Positions 25,185 to 33,117 of a stretch of DNA of 42,851 nt are shown one piece after another; the stretch's first letter is position 1, and the number at the start of each line of letters is the position of its first letter. Position numbers and translations under genes: made by a program. The notes below the pieces were generated by a model, which did not search any database, was not told the DNA's origin, and was given only the letters and a program-made list of their open reading frames with translations. This stretch comes from Candidatus Poribacteria bacterium (lineage in GTDB: Bacteria; Poribacteria; WGA-4E; WGA-3G), in NCBI GenBank assembly GCA_022819945.1, contig JAJEGI010000155.1, positions 1 through 42,851 on the forward strand, given 5' to 3'.

Positions 25185-25425
25185 GCCGTTCAATCTCCTA
25201 TAGAAATGAATCTCACTTGGACGTGAGTTTCGCGTTAAGTACGTGAGTTTGAATAAACTGCACCCATTTTACCAGATTAATCTTTGCTAATCTGTGTTCC
25301 ATAATAATATATTATTTCATATTATTATAGAAAATTCAATGTCATTTTCAAAAATATAGAAAACAACGCAAAGAATTAGATGATCATAGAAAAGTTTGTG
25401 CAGTTACTTGCCCTATACGTTTGGA

Positions 25426-25461
25426 GTGCCAACATTTATTCAGACCCAAAATTAGCAGTGG
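25426..25461 (+). repeat. Copy 2 of the direct repeat flanking the discoidin-like gene
   Basis: See the copy at 24344. Matching bases are interrupted by a four-base difference and one gap; I estimate roughly three quarters identity by eye. Confidence 0.35.
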
Positions 25462-25779
25462 ATCTCCGGCACACTTTGACGCAACACCTGCTCTTGGCAG
25501 TACAACTGTCCTTGTAGGGCATTCTGTATACTTTTAACTTTATGTGTGAGTGAATGATGTTTTGGACATCCAATTCTTGCATTGGGATGGATAGGATACC
25601 TACAAAGAAGTAGGCAAATGCATGCCTATCCGATGCCTAATGATAGGATACCACATTTTTTCAAAAGAGTCAAGTTTTTGGGTGGTCCTGGCGTGAGCGA
25701 TAAAAAACTTGAAAGTTTTTCCGATTGATTGTATACTGCTTAGGGTAAGGTAACACTGTACGAAAAAGGAAATGCATGC
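25462..25779. other. Intergenic region with nested hairpin and aroQ promoter
   Basis: The region between 25185 and 25779 holds no gene. Apart from the repeat copy above, it has a nested hairpin: GGATAGG (25589-25595) pairs with CCTATCC (25625-25631), with CCTAC/GTAGG inside, and a second ATAGGATACC copy lies just after. A promoter lies at 25709-25737. The left part (25200-25400) is A+T-rich. Confidence 0.45.
25709..25737 (+). promoter_or_regulatory. Promoter for the aroQ gene group
   Basis: TTGAAA (25709-25714) and TATACT (25732-25737) are separated by 17 bases. The expected start is near 25744, with the aroQ ATG at 25780. Confidence 0.6.
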
Positions 25780-26247
25780 ATGAACATCCTCGTCCTACAC
25801 GGACCGAATCTACATCTCTTGGGAAAACGTCAACCAGAGATCTATGGACACGAAACTTTAGCAGACATCAACACCATGCTCGATCAACACGCTGCAGCGT
25901 CGTCCCACCCGATTATCCTGAAAATGTTTCAATCTAACCACGAGGGTGAACTTGTCTCTATCATCGGTGACCATATCGACTGGGCAGACGGCATCCTGAT
26001 TAATCCTGCAGCTTATACACATACCAGTGTCGCCATCCGAGACGCACTCTCTACCGTTGCCTTGCCCGTCATTGAGATTCATCTCTCTAACATCTATGCC
26101 CGCGAGGAATTTCGGCATCATTCCTATATCTCGGCGATCGCTGTTGGTGTCATTGGCGGTTTCGGTACCCATAGTTATAAACTTGCCCTTGAAGCAATGA
26201 TCCACATTTTACAACTCAAAATGGAACCGTCAGTAGAAACATCTTGA
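25780..26247 (+). CDS. aroQ: Type II 3-dehydroquinate dehydratase
   Basis: A 155-residue shikimate-pathway enzyme converting 3-dehydroquinate to 3-dehydroshikimate. Its family signature is intact: HGPNLHLLG (7-15), the catalytic Tyr22, FQSNHEGE (50-57), NPAAYTHTS (75-83) with His81, and [17 protein letters not shown] (99-115) with His101 and Arg112. Normal length, with an AAAAAGGAAA region upstream as ribosome site. First gene of a run on the plus strand. The next gene is 143 bases on and has its own leader. Confidence 0.96.
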   Translation: MNILVLHGPNLHLLGKRQPEIYGHETLADINTMLDQHAAASSHPIILKMFQSNHEGELVSIIGDHIDWADGILINPAAYTHTSVAIRDALSTVALPVIEIHLSNIYAREEFRHHSYISAIAVGVIGGFGTHSYKLALEAMIHILQLKMEPSVETS

Positions 26248-26294
26248 GCAAGCGTATTTCTATAGGACAATTTGTGTAAATTCTGAGGAAAATT

Positions 26295-26390
26295 AAAAAA
26301 CGTGCAGCCTGAAACGAAGTGGAAGGCGGGTTGCGGAGACGCTCCTGAAATCCCCGACGAACCTTATCGAACCGCAAGGAATATTAAAAA
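26295..26390 (+). promoter_or_regulatory. Conserved leader, copy A (before the DegT aminotransferase)
   Basis: Three blocks recur at the same spacing in the leader at 29051-29146: A-run plus GCAGCC (26295-26309), GGCGGGT (26325-26331) and ACCTTATCGAACCGCAAGGA (26361-26380), the last serving as ribosome site ten bases before the ATG. Confidence 0.5.
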
Positions 26391-27536
26391 ATGGCAGAAA
26401 ACCGATTTATACCGTTTAGTCGTCCTTGGATTGATGATACCGAAATAGAAGCCGTTAGCCAAGTGCTCGCCTCGAAATGGATCAGCACGGGGAACAGAGT
26501 CCGTGAGTTTGAACGTGCTTTCGCTGAATATCTCGGCGTTAAGCACGCCATCGCTGTCAGTTCTTGCACCGCCGCGTTGCATCTGAGCCTTGTCGTAGCC
26601 GAAATCGGTAACGGCGACGAAGTTATCACGACCCCTTATACTTTCACCGCCACTGCCGAAGCGATCCGATATGTCGGCGCAAAACCTGTCTTCGTGGATA
26701 TTCAGCCCGATACATTGAACATTGACACAAGCAAAATCGAGCAGGCGATAACGCCTCGCACAAAGGCGATCCTCCCCGTTCATATCGCGGGTATCCCGTG
26801 TGATATGGATGCACTACAAGACATAAGCCAAAACCATAATCTCACCCTCATCGACGATGCCGCGCACGCCATCCCTGTTGAATATAAGGAGCAATACATT
26901 GGCACCCTCGGTGACCTATCTGCCTTTAGTTTCTATGCGAATAAGAACCTCACCACAGGGGAAGGCGGTATGATTACCACCAACAACGACGCATTCGCCA
27001 AACCACTCCGCACGATGCGACTTCACGGGATCGACAAAGACGCGTGGGCGCGTCAATCGCAGCGCAATATTTGGCGCTACGACATTGCAACTGAAGGTTA
27101 TAAATACAATATGACCGATATTCAAGCGGCAATGGGATTGTGTCAACTCATGAAGCTCAACAAGCAACACGAACGCCGTCGAAATTTCGCGCAGATTTAT
27201 CAAACAGAATTGGCAAAATTCCCACAGATTCGCACGCCTATGGCACCGGATAACCCCCGAGAGCATGCGTGGCACCTTTACATCATCCAACTCCACACCG
27301 GTAACCGAGATGCATTTGTGGAAGCCTTAAGCGAGGCGAATATTGAATGCAGTGTCCACTATATCCCGTTACATCTCTTCGATTTCTATCAGGATCAATA
27401 CGGCTACCGTGTCGGCGATTTCCCGTGTGCTGAGGCAGCATTTGAACGCGTCGTGAGTCTCCCACTCCATCCGGGATTAATCGAAGAAGATATCCATATC
27501 GTGATTGATACGATAAGGAAAATTTTAGAGTCATAA
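26391..27536 (+). CDS. DegT/DnrJ/EryC1/StrS family aminotransferase
   Basis: A 381-residue PLP enzyme. Its family transfers amino groups to keto-sugars for surface polysaccharides, antibiotics or nucleotide sugars. The PLP lysine is Lys185 (FYANKNLTTGEGG), with Asp155 (LIDDAAHA) binding the pyridine nitrogen. The N-terminal SRPWIDDTEIEAV and SSCTAALHLSL fit. This PLP family is typical of UDP-4-amino-sugar synthesis, which would suggest a glycan use, but no other sugar-nucleotide gene lies nearby. Uses the conserved leader at 26295. Confidence 0.93.
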   Translation: MAENRFIPFSRPWIDDTEIEAVSQVLASKWISTGNRVREFERAFAEYLGVKHAIAVSSCTAALHLSLVVAEIGNGDEVITTPYTFTATAEAIRYVGAKPVFVDIQPDTLNIDTSKIEQAITPRTKAILPVHIAGIPCDMDALQDISQNHNLTLIDDAAHAIPVEYKEQYIGTLGDLSAFSFYANKNLTTGEGGMITTNNDAFAKPLRTMRLHGIDKDAWARQSQRNIWRYDIATEGYKYNMTDIQAAMGLCQLMKLNKQHERRRNFAQIYQTELAKFPQIRTPMAPDNPREHAWHLYIIQLHTGNRDAFVEALSEANIECSVHYIPLHLFDFYQDQYGYRVGDFPCAEAAFERVVSLPLHPGLIEEDIHIVIDTIRKILES

Positions 27537-27573
27537 TTGAGCGGCAGAATCCGTCTCATCCGCTGCGGCTCAA
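27537..27573 (+). terminator. Hairpin immediately after the DegT stop
   Basis: TTGAGCGGCAG (27537-27547) pairs with CTGCGGCTCAA (27563-27573) with one mismatch. There is no strong T-run. It may reduce read-through or stabilise the upstream transcript. Confidence 0.45.
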
Positions 27574-27592
27574 TAGGTTTATTGGACATAAG

Positions 27593-28159
27593 ATGGAAAT
27601 CCTCAATCCCGCGCCTTCCACCCTCTACCAAATCATTCCGCCCGAGGTCTGTTTCTCATGCGATGTCTGTTGCCGATTTTTAGAAGCAGATAGTCCGCTC
27701 GCGCCTATCTTCACCGAGACAGAGGGAAAGAAAGTCGTAGCACACGGTGCCGATCCCTCACTGTTTCAACCACAAACAGACGGCAGCAGCGCGCAGATTC
27801 AACTAAAACCGCACAATGACTTCTATATCTGCCCTTTTTTTGACCCAGAGACAAGCCACTGCACCATTTATCCGATGCGTCCGCTTGACTGTCAACTCTA
27901 CCCGTTCGCTCTCATGTTCAGTGAGGACGGGCGTGAGGTCGTACTCGGTGTGGATACCCTCTGCCCGTTTGGTGAAGCACATTTTGAATCGGCGGCGTTT
28001 CAGCGGCACATCCGCGATGTTATTGATTTCGTTGAATCTGAAGCGGTTACGGCACAAATCATTGCGAACTGGAGCCTCATCGGTGACTATCAAGACACCG
28101 TGAAAATCGTCCACACCTTAACACAGTTAACAGATGCAACTTCAGCCACTCACCCTTAA
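27593..28159 (+). CDS. YkgJ family cysteine cluster (metal-binding) protein
   Basis: A 188-residue protein of the YkgJ zinc/iron-chelating family. Cysteines are ordered as expected: C20-x2-C23-x2-C26-C27 at the start, then Cys80 (YICPFF), Cys90, Cys100 (RPLDCQLYPF) and Cys124. Seven or eight Cys can hold a metal ion or cluster; the function in the cell is not established. ATG after a weak ribosome site. Its end overlaps the next gene by 26 bases, so the two are probably translated together. Confidence 0.88.
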   Translation: MEILNPAPSTLYQIIPPEVCFSCDVCCRFLEADSPLAPIFTETEGKKVVAHGADPSLFQPQTDGSSAQIQLKPHNDFYICPFFDPETSHCTIYPMRPLDCQLYPFALMFSEDGREVVLGVDTLCPFGEAHFESAAFQRHIRDVIDFVESEAVTAQIIANWSLIGDYQDTVKIVHTLTQLTDATSATHP

Positions 28160-29051
28160 CGACAAACCCGTTTTTGACGCACACGCACATCGGACCTGCC
28201 TACGACTGGCGCACTATGCCTTCGCGCCGCTCTACGTCTGGCGAGAACATTTTCAGTTCTATTGGACACTGCTGGCAGATTACTTATGTATTTTCGCAAA
28301 ACAGGGTGATGACTACTTCATGCCGATTTTGCCGATGCCGTGTAAAACTGAAAACCGCACCTATCTAAATGTTATTTGTCAAGTATACCAATTCATGTTA
28401 GCATCCAATCGAAATCCACACATTGCGCGCATCGAAAACGTGCCACAAGAGATGACCGCTTTCTTTGAAAAAAATAGATTCTGTGCCACCTTAAAGGAGA
28501 CGGAATATCTCTACGAAACTGAGGCACTCGTGGGACTGAGAGGGGATCGCTACAAACAGCAACGCCATGCTTACAATGCCTTTGTAGCACAACATCCTGC
28601 AGCAAAATTGCGTCCGTATACCCTCGCGGATCAGGATGGGTGTCTCGCACTCTATGACAGGTGGCACAAGACACGTTCGGAAAAGTCCAATGATCCTATC
28701 TACAACGCAATGCTCGATGATTCACAGTCGGCACACCGGATTGGGATTTCATACGCGGATGCCCTCGGACTCCCCGGCAGGGTTGTCCATATCAACGGAG
28801 AAATTAGAGGCTATACCTTCGGATATCCACTGAACGCGGATATATTCTGCATTCTTTTTGAGGTAACTGATCTAAGAATAAAGGGACTCGCACAGTTTAT
28901 CTATCGCGAATTCTGTAAGGAACTGATGGATACTTACAGATGGATTAACGCCATGGACGATTCTGGGTTAGAGAACCTAAAACGCGTCAAACGCGCCTAT
29001 CATCCTACTGAACTGATGCCATCATACAATATTGTAAAACAAAAAAAATAA
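28134..29051 (+). CDS. DUF2156 (LPG-synthetase C-terminal domain-like) protein
   Basis: A 305-residue protein of the DUF2156/phosphatidylglycerol lysyltransferase C-domain type, a double GNAT-like acyltransferase fold. Features: AFAPLYVWREHFQFYW (28-43), LRPYTLADQDGCLALYDRW (147-165), GRVVHINGEIRGYTFGYPLN and the C-terminal INAMDDSGLENLKRVKRAYHP, all characteristic of this family. It lacks the membrane helices of MprF, so lipid lysylation is unlikely to be the whole story. Starts inside the YkgJ gene (26-base overlap). Confidence 0.8.
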   Translation: MQLQPLTLNDKPVFDAHAHRTCLRLAHYAFAPLYVWREHFQFYWTLLADYLCIFAKQGDDYFMPILPMPCKTENRTYLNVICQVYQFMLASNRNPHIARIENVPQEMTAFFEKNRFCATLKETEYLYETEALVGLRGDRYKQQRHAYNAFVAQHPAAKLRPYTLADQDGCLALYDRWHKTRSEKSNDPIYNAMLDDSQSAHRIGISYADALGLPGRVVHINGEIRGYTFGYPLNADIFCILFEVTDLRIKGLAQFIYREFCKELMDTYRWINAMDDSGLENLKRVKRAYHPTELMPSYNIVKQKK

Positions 29052-29146
29052 AAAAAGCGCAGCCCAAGCATCGCGCCGGGCGGGTCTACGAAAAGGAACG
29101 TCAAACATCTAATCCACCTTACCGCACCGCAAGGAAACTTAAAAGA
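29051..29146 (+). promoter_or_regulatory. Conserved leader, copy B (before the thiamine pyrophosphokinase-like gene)
   Basis: It repeats the blocks of the leader at 26295: A-run plus GCAGCC (29051-29065), GGCGGGT (29079-29085) and ACCTTACCGCACCGCAAGGA (29116-29135), at almost the same distances. It is not a TPP riboswitch; no thi-box-like bases are seen. Confidence 0.5.
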
Positions 29147-29872
29147 ATGAAATCGGGACTTATTTTTCTCAACGGCTACTATGACACGCGGCATTCCGAT
29201 TTTTACCGCCAAGAGATCGTAACCGCGGTGGAAAACGGTTCGCCACTCATCTGTGCTGATGGTGGGATACGTATATTTGACAAACTAAATCGGTGTGGTG
29301 AGATGCCGCTCGTTCCAGATGTGCTGATCGGGGATATGGACTCGGTTCCGGATCGGGGTTCCAAACCCCTCCTACAACCAAAACAGATCGTCCAAGAGTG
29401 GGTTGGGAAGACAGACAAAGACTACACCGATGGGCAGCTCGCTGTGGATTACGCGCTGGAAGCATACGGATGCCGACATATCATCATCTATGGCGGGTTA
29501 CCGCGTCCAAAGATGTATGAGACAGATCAGTTTCTTGGCAATCTAAAACTAATGCGTTTCGGACATTATCGCGTATCTACAGACGAAAATTACAAAGTCG
29601 AAATGCGAGACCCGAAGCAGACGATCCACTATGTCTTATCAACCGTGCGGTTAACCCGACAAAATAGTGAGTTACAACGCGTCTCGCTCATCGCTGAAGC
29701 CGATAACGTCGTTGTGGAAAAGAGTGAAAACCTGCGTTGGGACCTAGCATCCTTACACATTCATCCCGACCTCACAAACGCGCTCCGCAATGAGTTCGTG
29801 GAAGGTGCGGAAAGCGCAACGATCCGATTGGTTGCAGGTTCTGCCCCGGTTTATGTGATTCATAACTGGTGA
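29147..29872 (+). CDS. Thiamine pyrophosphokinase-like protein
   Basis: A 241-residue protein with the TPK catalytic-domain signature: ICADGG (35-40), IGDMDS (61-66) and KTDKDYTDGQLAV (88-100), which bind thiamine and Mg-ATP. It would convert thiamine to the diphosphate used by enzymes such as the oxidoreductase at 33118-36052. The C-terminal thiamine-binding domain is present but divergent. ATG after the conserved leader. The 3' end overlaps the convergent dehydratase gene by 13 bases. Confidence 0.85.
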   Translation: MKSGLIFLNGYYDTRHSDFYRQEIVTAVENGSPLICADGGIRIFDKLNRCGEMPLVPDVLIGDMDSVPDRGSKPLLQPKQIVQEWVGKTDKDYTDGQLAVDYALEAYGCRHIIIYGGLPRPKMYETDQFLGNLKLMRFGHYRVSTDENYKVEMRDPKQTIHYVLSTVRLTRQNSELQRVSLIAEADNVVVEKSENLRWDLASLHIHPDLTNALRNEFVEGAESATIRLVAGSAPVYVIHNW

Positions 29873-30825
29873 GCAAGGACTTTCTTGAGTGTTTCTGTGT
29901 CCAGATTCGCGCCGCTCATCACCATCACCACGTTTTTTCCCGCCAATGTATCTGTGAGTTTATGTGCAGCTGCGATCGCTGCCGCGCCTGCACCTTCTGC
30001 CAAGTTATGCGTCCACCGCAATGCCAAACGGATGCCTTCCACAATTTCTGCCTCGCTGAGTAGTACCATGTCGTGGATGCCTTTTTTGATAATGGAAAAC
30101 GGCAGTGGGAACGGCACACGTGTCGCAAGCCCATCTGCAACGGTATCGCAAGAATCGGTCTCTATCGTGTGCCCTGCTTTCCATGAGTGATAAATCGCGG
30201 GTGCGTTTTCGGCTTGTACACCGATGACCTTAACATTACGGTTGATCGCTTTCGCAACGGTAATCGCGCCACAACAACCGCTGCCACCACCGATCGGCAC
30301 GATAATCGCATCTACATTCGGAAGACTTTCAAAAATCTCAAGTGAATAGGTCCCGACACCGTGAAAGAGTCCCGGTTCCATGCACGGGTGAACGTAGTAA
30401 AGCCCGCGTTCCGCTTCGAGTTTCTCACACAAAGCACGTGCCTCATCAAAATCGGCACCGTGTTCGATGAGTTCTGCCCCGAACGCTTGCATCGCACTAT
30501 TCTTTTCAGGATTATTTCCGTGTGGCACAACAACGGTAGCCTTAACACCATACCGTGCCGCTGCGTAGGCGATAGACTGTCCATGATTTCCACGCGTCGC
30601 CGTAATAACGCCTTTTTTACGTTGCGTTTGCGGAAGATGGTGCATGAAATTCAGCCCACCGCGTACTTTAAAACTGCCTGTCGGGTTATGATTTTCATGT
30701 TTGACGTATGCTTGAAATCCGAGTCGCTCGGACAATTCTGGATAGTGAATTAGGGGTGTAGATTTTAGAAACCGCGTCACGATCTGTCTTGCGGCAATGA
30801 TGTCTTGAAATGTAAGCGTTCCCAT
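29860..30825 (-). CDS. Threonine dehydratase-like PLP enzyme
   Basis: A 321-residue fold-type II PLP enzyme, of the length of catabolic threonine/serine dehydratases and of serine racemase (no C-terminal regulatory ACT domain). PLP lysine is Lys53 in NPTGSFKVRGG. The glycine loop is VPIGGGSGCCGA, with two Cys replacing the more usual GGGGL-x-x-G pattern. An Asn in the ATRGNHGQSIAYAA segment binds substrate. AAAGGAA lies before the ATG. It is lone and convergent with the TPK-like gene. Substrate could be threonine, serine or 3-hydroxyaspartate. Confidence 0.88.
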   Translation of the reverse strand: MGTLTFQDIIAARQIVTRFLKSTPLIHYPELSERLGFQAYVKHENHNPTGSFKVRGGLNFMHHLPQTQRKKGVITATRGNHGQSIAYAAARYGVKATVVVPHGNNPEKNSAMQAFGAELIEHGADFDEARALCEKLEAERGLYYVHPCMEPGLFHGVGTYSLEIFESLPNVDAIIVPIGGGSGCCGAITVAKAINRNVKVIGVQAENAPAIYHSWKAGHTIETDSCDTVADGLATRVPFPLPFSIIKKGIHDMVLLSEAEIVEGIRLALRWTHNLAEGAGAAAIAAAHKLTDTLAGKNVVMVMSGANLDTETLKKVLAHQL

Positions 30826-30843
30826 TTTATTCCTTTAGTATAA

Positions 30844-30864
30844 TTGTCAGTTATCAGTTATCAG
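30844..30864. repeat. Tandem heptamer repeat (TTGTCAG, TTATCAG, TTATCAG)
   Basis: Three head-to-tail heptamers in the divergent intergenic region. Their complement, CTGATAA/CTGACAA, is the same family as the three units at 6029-6049. Confidence 0.5.
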
Positions 30865-30977
30865 AAAAGCATCTGACTCGTAAAAATAGTATCTTGCAAA
30901 CGCAAGGAATCCATGCTAATATGATAACATGTTTTAAGGACGTATATCAAAATTAATCGCATAGAAAGGGAAATCGT

Positions 30978-31919
30978 ATGTCACAAGAATGGCATTCTAC
31001 GCAACTCGAAATTGATGAAACCGAGGACCTTATTGAGGCATGCTATGAGAAGGGTTGGACAGACGGATTGCCCGTCGTTCCGCCGACACCTGAGCGCGTT
31101 GAACGCATGCTCAGCGGGACAGACCGAGATCCAGATGAATTAATCGCTGCAGTCCCACCGAAATGGGGCAGAGCGACAGTCGAAAAAGTCGCAATCAACG
31201 CAGTCATGGCAGGCTGTAAACCGACATATCTTCCGCTTATCCTCACGGCAGTAGAGGCGATGACCAACGAACAGTTCAACCTTCACGGCGTTCAAGTCAC
31301 GACTTCCCACGTTGGCCCGATGCTCATTGTGAACGGACCGATCCGAAAGCAATTAGAAATCAACGATGGGTTCAATCTCTTTGGTCAAGGCTGGCGAGCG
31401 AATGCAACTATCGGGCGCGCGCTGAGGTTCATCTGTACCAATATCGGTGGTGCCTTGCCCGGAGAACTCGATCGCGCCGCATTCGGACACGCGGGAAAAT
31501 ATACGTGTTGCATCGCTGAAAAAGAGGAGGTAAGCCCTTGGGATGCTATGCACGTTGACCGTGGATTTCAAGCCGACGATAGCACCGTCACGGTTTTTGC
31601 CGCTGCTGGTCCGCAAACCGTCAACGACCACGGGAGCAACACCGCTGAAGGTATCCTTAACACAATCGCTCAGAACATCGCTGCCCCCGGCAACAGCAGC
31701 GGTGAAACGCTTCTCGTTATCGGTGTTGAACACGCAAAGACAATTTCCGAGGACGGCTTCAGTAAAGCCGATGTTAAGCGTTACATCGCTGATACGACAA
31801 AACGATACTCGGAAGAAGATTTACTGCTCATGGTGGCTGGTGGCCCCGCTGGTAGGTGGAGCATCGTCGTTCCCGGTTGGGGATCCCCCAGTTCCCGTGC
31901 GATTACAATGGCGTTATAA
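30978..31919 (+). CDS. Conserved protein of unknown function (GWTDGLPVVPPT family)
   Basis: A 313-residue soluble protein starting, after an acidic segment, with CYEKGWTDGLPVVPPTPERV. I recall this motif from an uncharacterised family that often stands near UGSC-type (seleno)proteins, but I cannot confirm it. Other notable segments are GCKPTYLPLILTAVEAM, GPIRKQLEINDGFNLFGQGWRANATIGRALRF and VVPGWGSPSSRAITMAL at the C-terminus. No membrane segments or signal peptide. AAAGGGAA precedes the ATG. It is a single transcription unit between a divergent dehydratase and the CBS/kor operon. No enzyme function is assigned. Confidence 0.75.
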   Translation: MSQEWHSTQLEIDETEDLIEACYEKGWTDGLPVVPPTPERVERMLSGTDRDPDELIAAVPPKWGRATVEKVAINAVMAGCKPTYLPLILTAVEAMTNEQFNLHGVQVTTSHVGPMLIVNGPIRKQLEINDGFNLFGQGWRANATIGRALRFICTNIGGALPGELDRAAFGHAGKYTCCIAEKEEVSPWDAMHVDRGFQADDSTVTVFAAAGPQTVNDHGSNTAEGILNTIAQNIAAPGNSSGETLLVIGVEHAKTISEDGFSKADVKRYIADTTKRYSEEDLLLMVAGGPAGRWSIVVPGWGSPSSRAITMAL

Positions 31920-31981
31920 ACCCTATCTAAACTGGAATCAAGATTATAAAATTCAGTTAGAATTTTTCGCCGAAAATATTT

Positions 31982-32010
31982 TTGCAAATCGGCAAAAAAT
32001 GTGGTATCCT
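31982..32010 (+). promoter_or_regulatory. Promoter for the CBS-kor operon
   Basis: TTGCAA (31982-31987) and TATCCT (32005-32010) with 17 bases between. Just upstream, TTTTTCGCCGA and TCGGCAAAAAA form an inverted repeat overlapping the -35, a possible operator. Confidence 0.5.
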
Positions 32011-32075
32011 TTTTAAGTAAAGAGAATAAGAAACTGAAATCTGTTTTCTGACGTTACACTAAAGGAATAGATGCG

Positions 32076-32504
32076 ATGGACGCGAGAACGCTGTCTCTAC
32101 CGATCAGCACCTTAGATTACAAACAACCTGCCACTGTTCCTGTCGGGTCGCCTGTCTCTATTGTCATTGATATGATGCAAGAAGGAGGACGTGGGTGTGT
32201 TCTCGTCGTTGATGAAGATGAGCAATTAGTTGGCATCATCACGGAGCGAGATTTGCTGCAGCACGTGAGTGGACAGCGCGCCGCCCCTGCGGAGTTTAAG
32301 GTTGAACAAGTCATGACACCGGATCCAGAGGTGCTTCGTGCCAGTGATCCGATCGCTTTCGCATTAAACCTGATGCATCTCGGACGCTTCCGGCACGTCC
32401 CGCTCTGCGTCTGGGACGACCAAGACGAGGCGTATCCTATCGGCATAATCTCGACCCGTGATATTCTCGAACACATCGCTATATTCATAGAACATCAGGA
32501 TTAG
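32076..32504 (+). CDS. CBS domain-pair protein 1
   Basis: A 142-residue protein that is little more than one tandem pair of CBS motifs (a Bateman module): ~21-75 and ~85-142, each with the G-I-I-T-x-R-D pattern (VGIITERDLLQHV, IGIISTRDILEHI). Such modules bind adenosine nucleotides or SAM and act as energy sensors. AAAGGAA precedes the ATG. First of the CBS-CBS-korA-korB-dppA run, 11 bases before the second CBS gene. Confidence 0.9.
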   Translation: MDARTLSLPISTLDYKQPATVPVGSPVSIVIDMMQEGGRGCVLVVDEDEQLVGIITERDLLQHVSGQRAAPAEFKVEQVMTPDPEVLRASDPIAFALNLMHLGRFRHVPLCVWDDQDEAYPIGIISTRDILEHIAIFIEHQD

Positions 32505-32515
32505 GAGGCGTAACC

Positions 32516-33049
32516 GTGCTGTATGACTTGGCAATTGACGAAGAATTAGAAAAGATGGAGGAAGACGCTGGATTAAAAGCATGGCGTGCACATGAGATTC
32601 ACGTTTCAGTAAAAGATATAATGCGACCTATTGTCACTATTGATATTGATTGTAGCACAAACGAAGCCATTGATATACTCCTTACGCATAAGATTGGCGC
32701 GGCCCCGGTCGTCGAAAACGGTTATCTTCGCGGGATTTTTAGTGAGCGAGATGTCCTCTACAAAATCCTTAACAAGCAGGTCGGCGATCTGGATGTTGTT
32801 AGTGTTAAAGAATTCATGATAGCAGACCCGCAAACAGCACGTCCGGAAGATTCTTTGAACACTGCTATTCTCTATATGGCACGCGGTCATTATCGGCACG
32901 TCCCGATCATTGATACAGAAAACCGACCGATCGGTATGGTCTCCATCCGGGATGCGATTTCTTACCTCGTTGAAGAATTTCCGAAAGAAATCCTAACGCT
33001 ACCGCCGAGACCCGTTCGAGATGCCTTTAAAGCACGCGAGGGTGCCTAA
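32516..33049 (+). CDS. CBS domain-pair protein 2
   Basis: A 177-residue protein with GTG start, AGGAGG eight bases before. It has two CBS motifs (~35-90 and ~100-160), with RGIFSERDVLYKI and IGMVSIRDAISYL. An acidic N-terminal helix (LAIDEELEKMEEDAG) precedes them. It is not a near-copy of the upstream CBS protein, so the two may form a heteromeric sensor. Situated directly before korA, which suggests it senses nucleotide levels and adjusts the oxidoreductase, but this is inference. Confidence 0.9.
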   Translation: MLYDLAIDEELEKMEEDAGLKAWRAHEIHVSVKDIMRPIVTIDIDCSTNEAIDILLTHKIGAAPVVENGYLRGIFSERDVLYKILNKQVGDLDVVSVKEFMIADPQTARPEDSLNTAILYMARGHYRHVPIIDTENRPIGMVSIRDAISYLVEEFPKEILTLPPRPVRDAFKAREGA

Positions 33050-33117
33050 ATGGATTTCAGATTTTATAGGCGCGTTCAGAGCGCGCGCACCTACCACACA
33101 AAAAGGAAGCAATTGTG

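Noticed and set aside
29051..29146. TPP riboswitch before the thiamine pyrophosphokinase-like gene
   Set aside because: No thi-box sequences (CTGAGA and the downstream ACCTGA-type block) are present; the leader resembles the one before the DegT gene instead.
33061..33090. Possible GCGCG-rich hairpin before korA
   Set aside because: Short and GC-simple, with several competing pairings; not enough to call a terminator or regulator.
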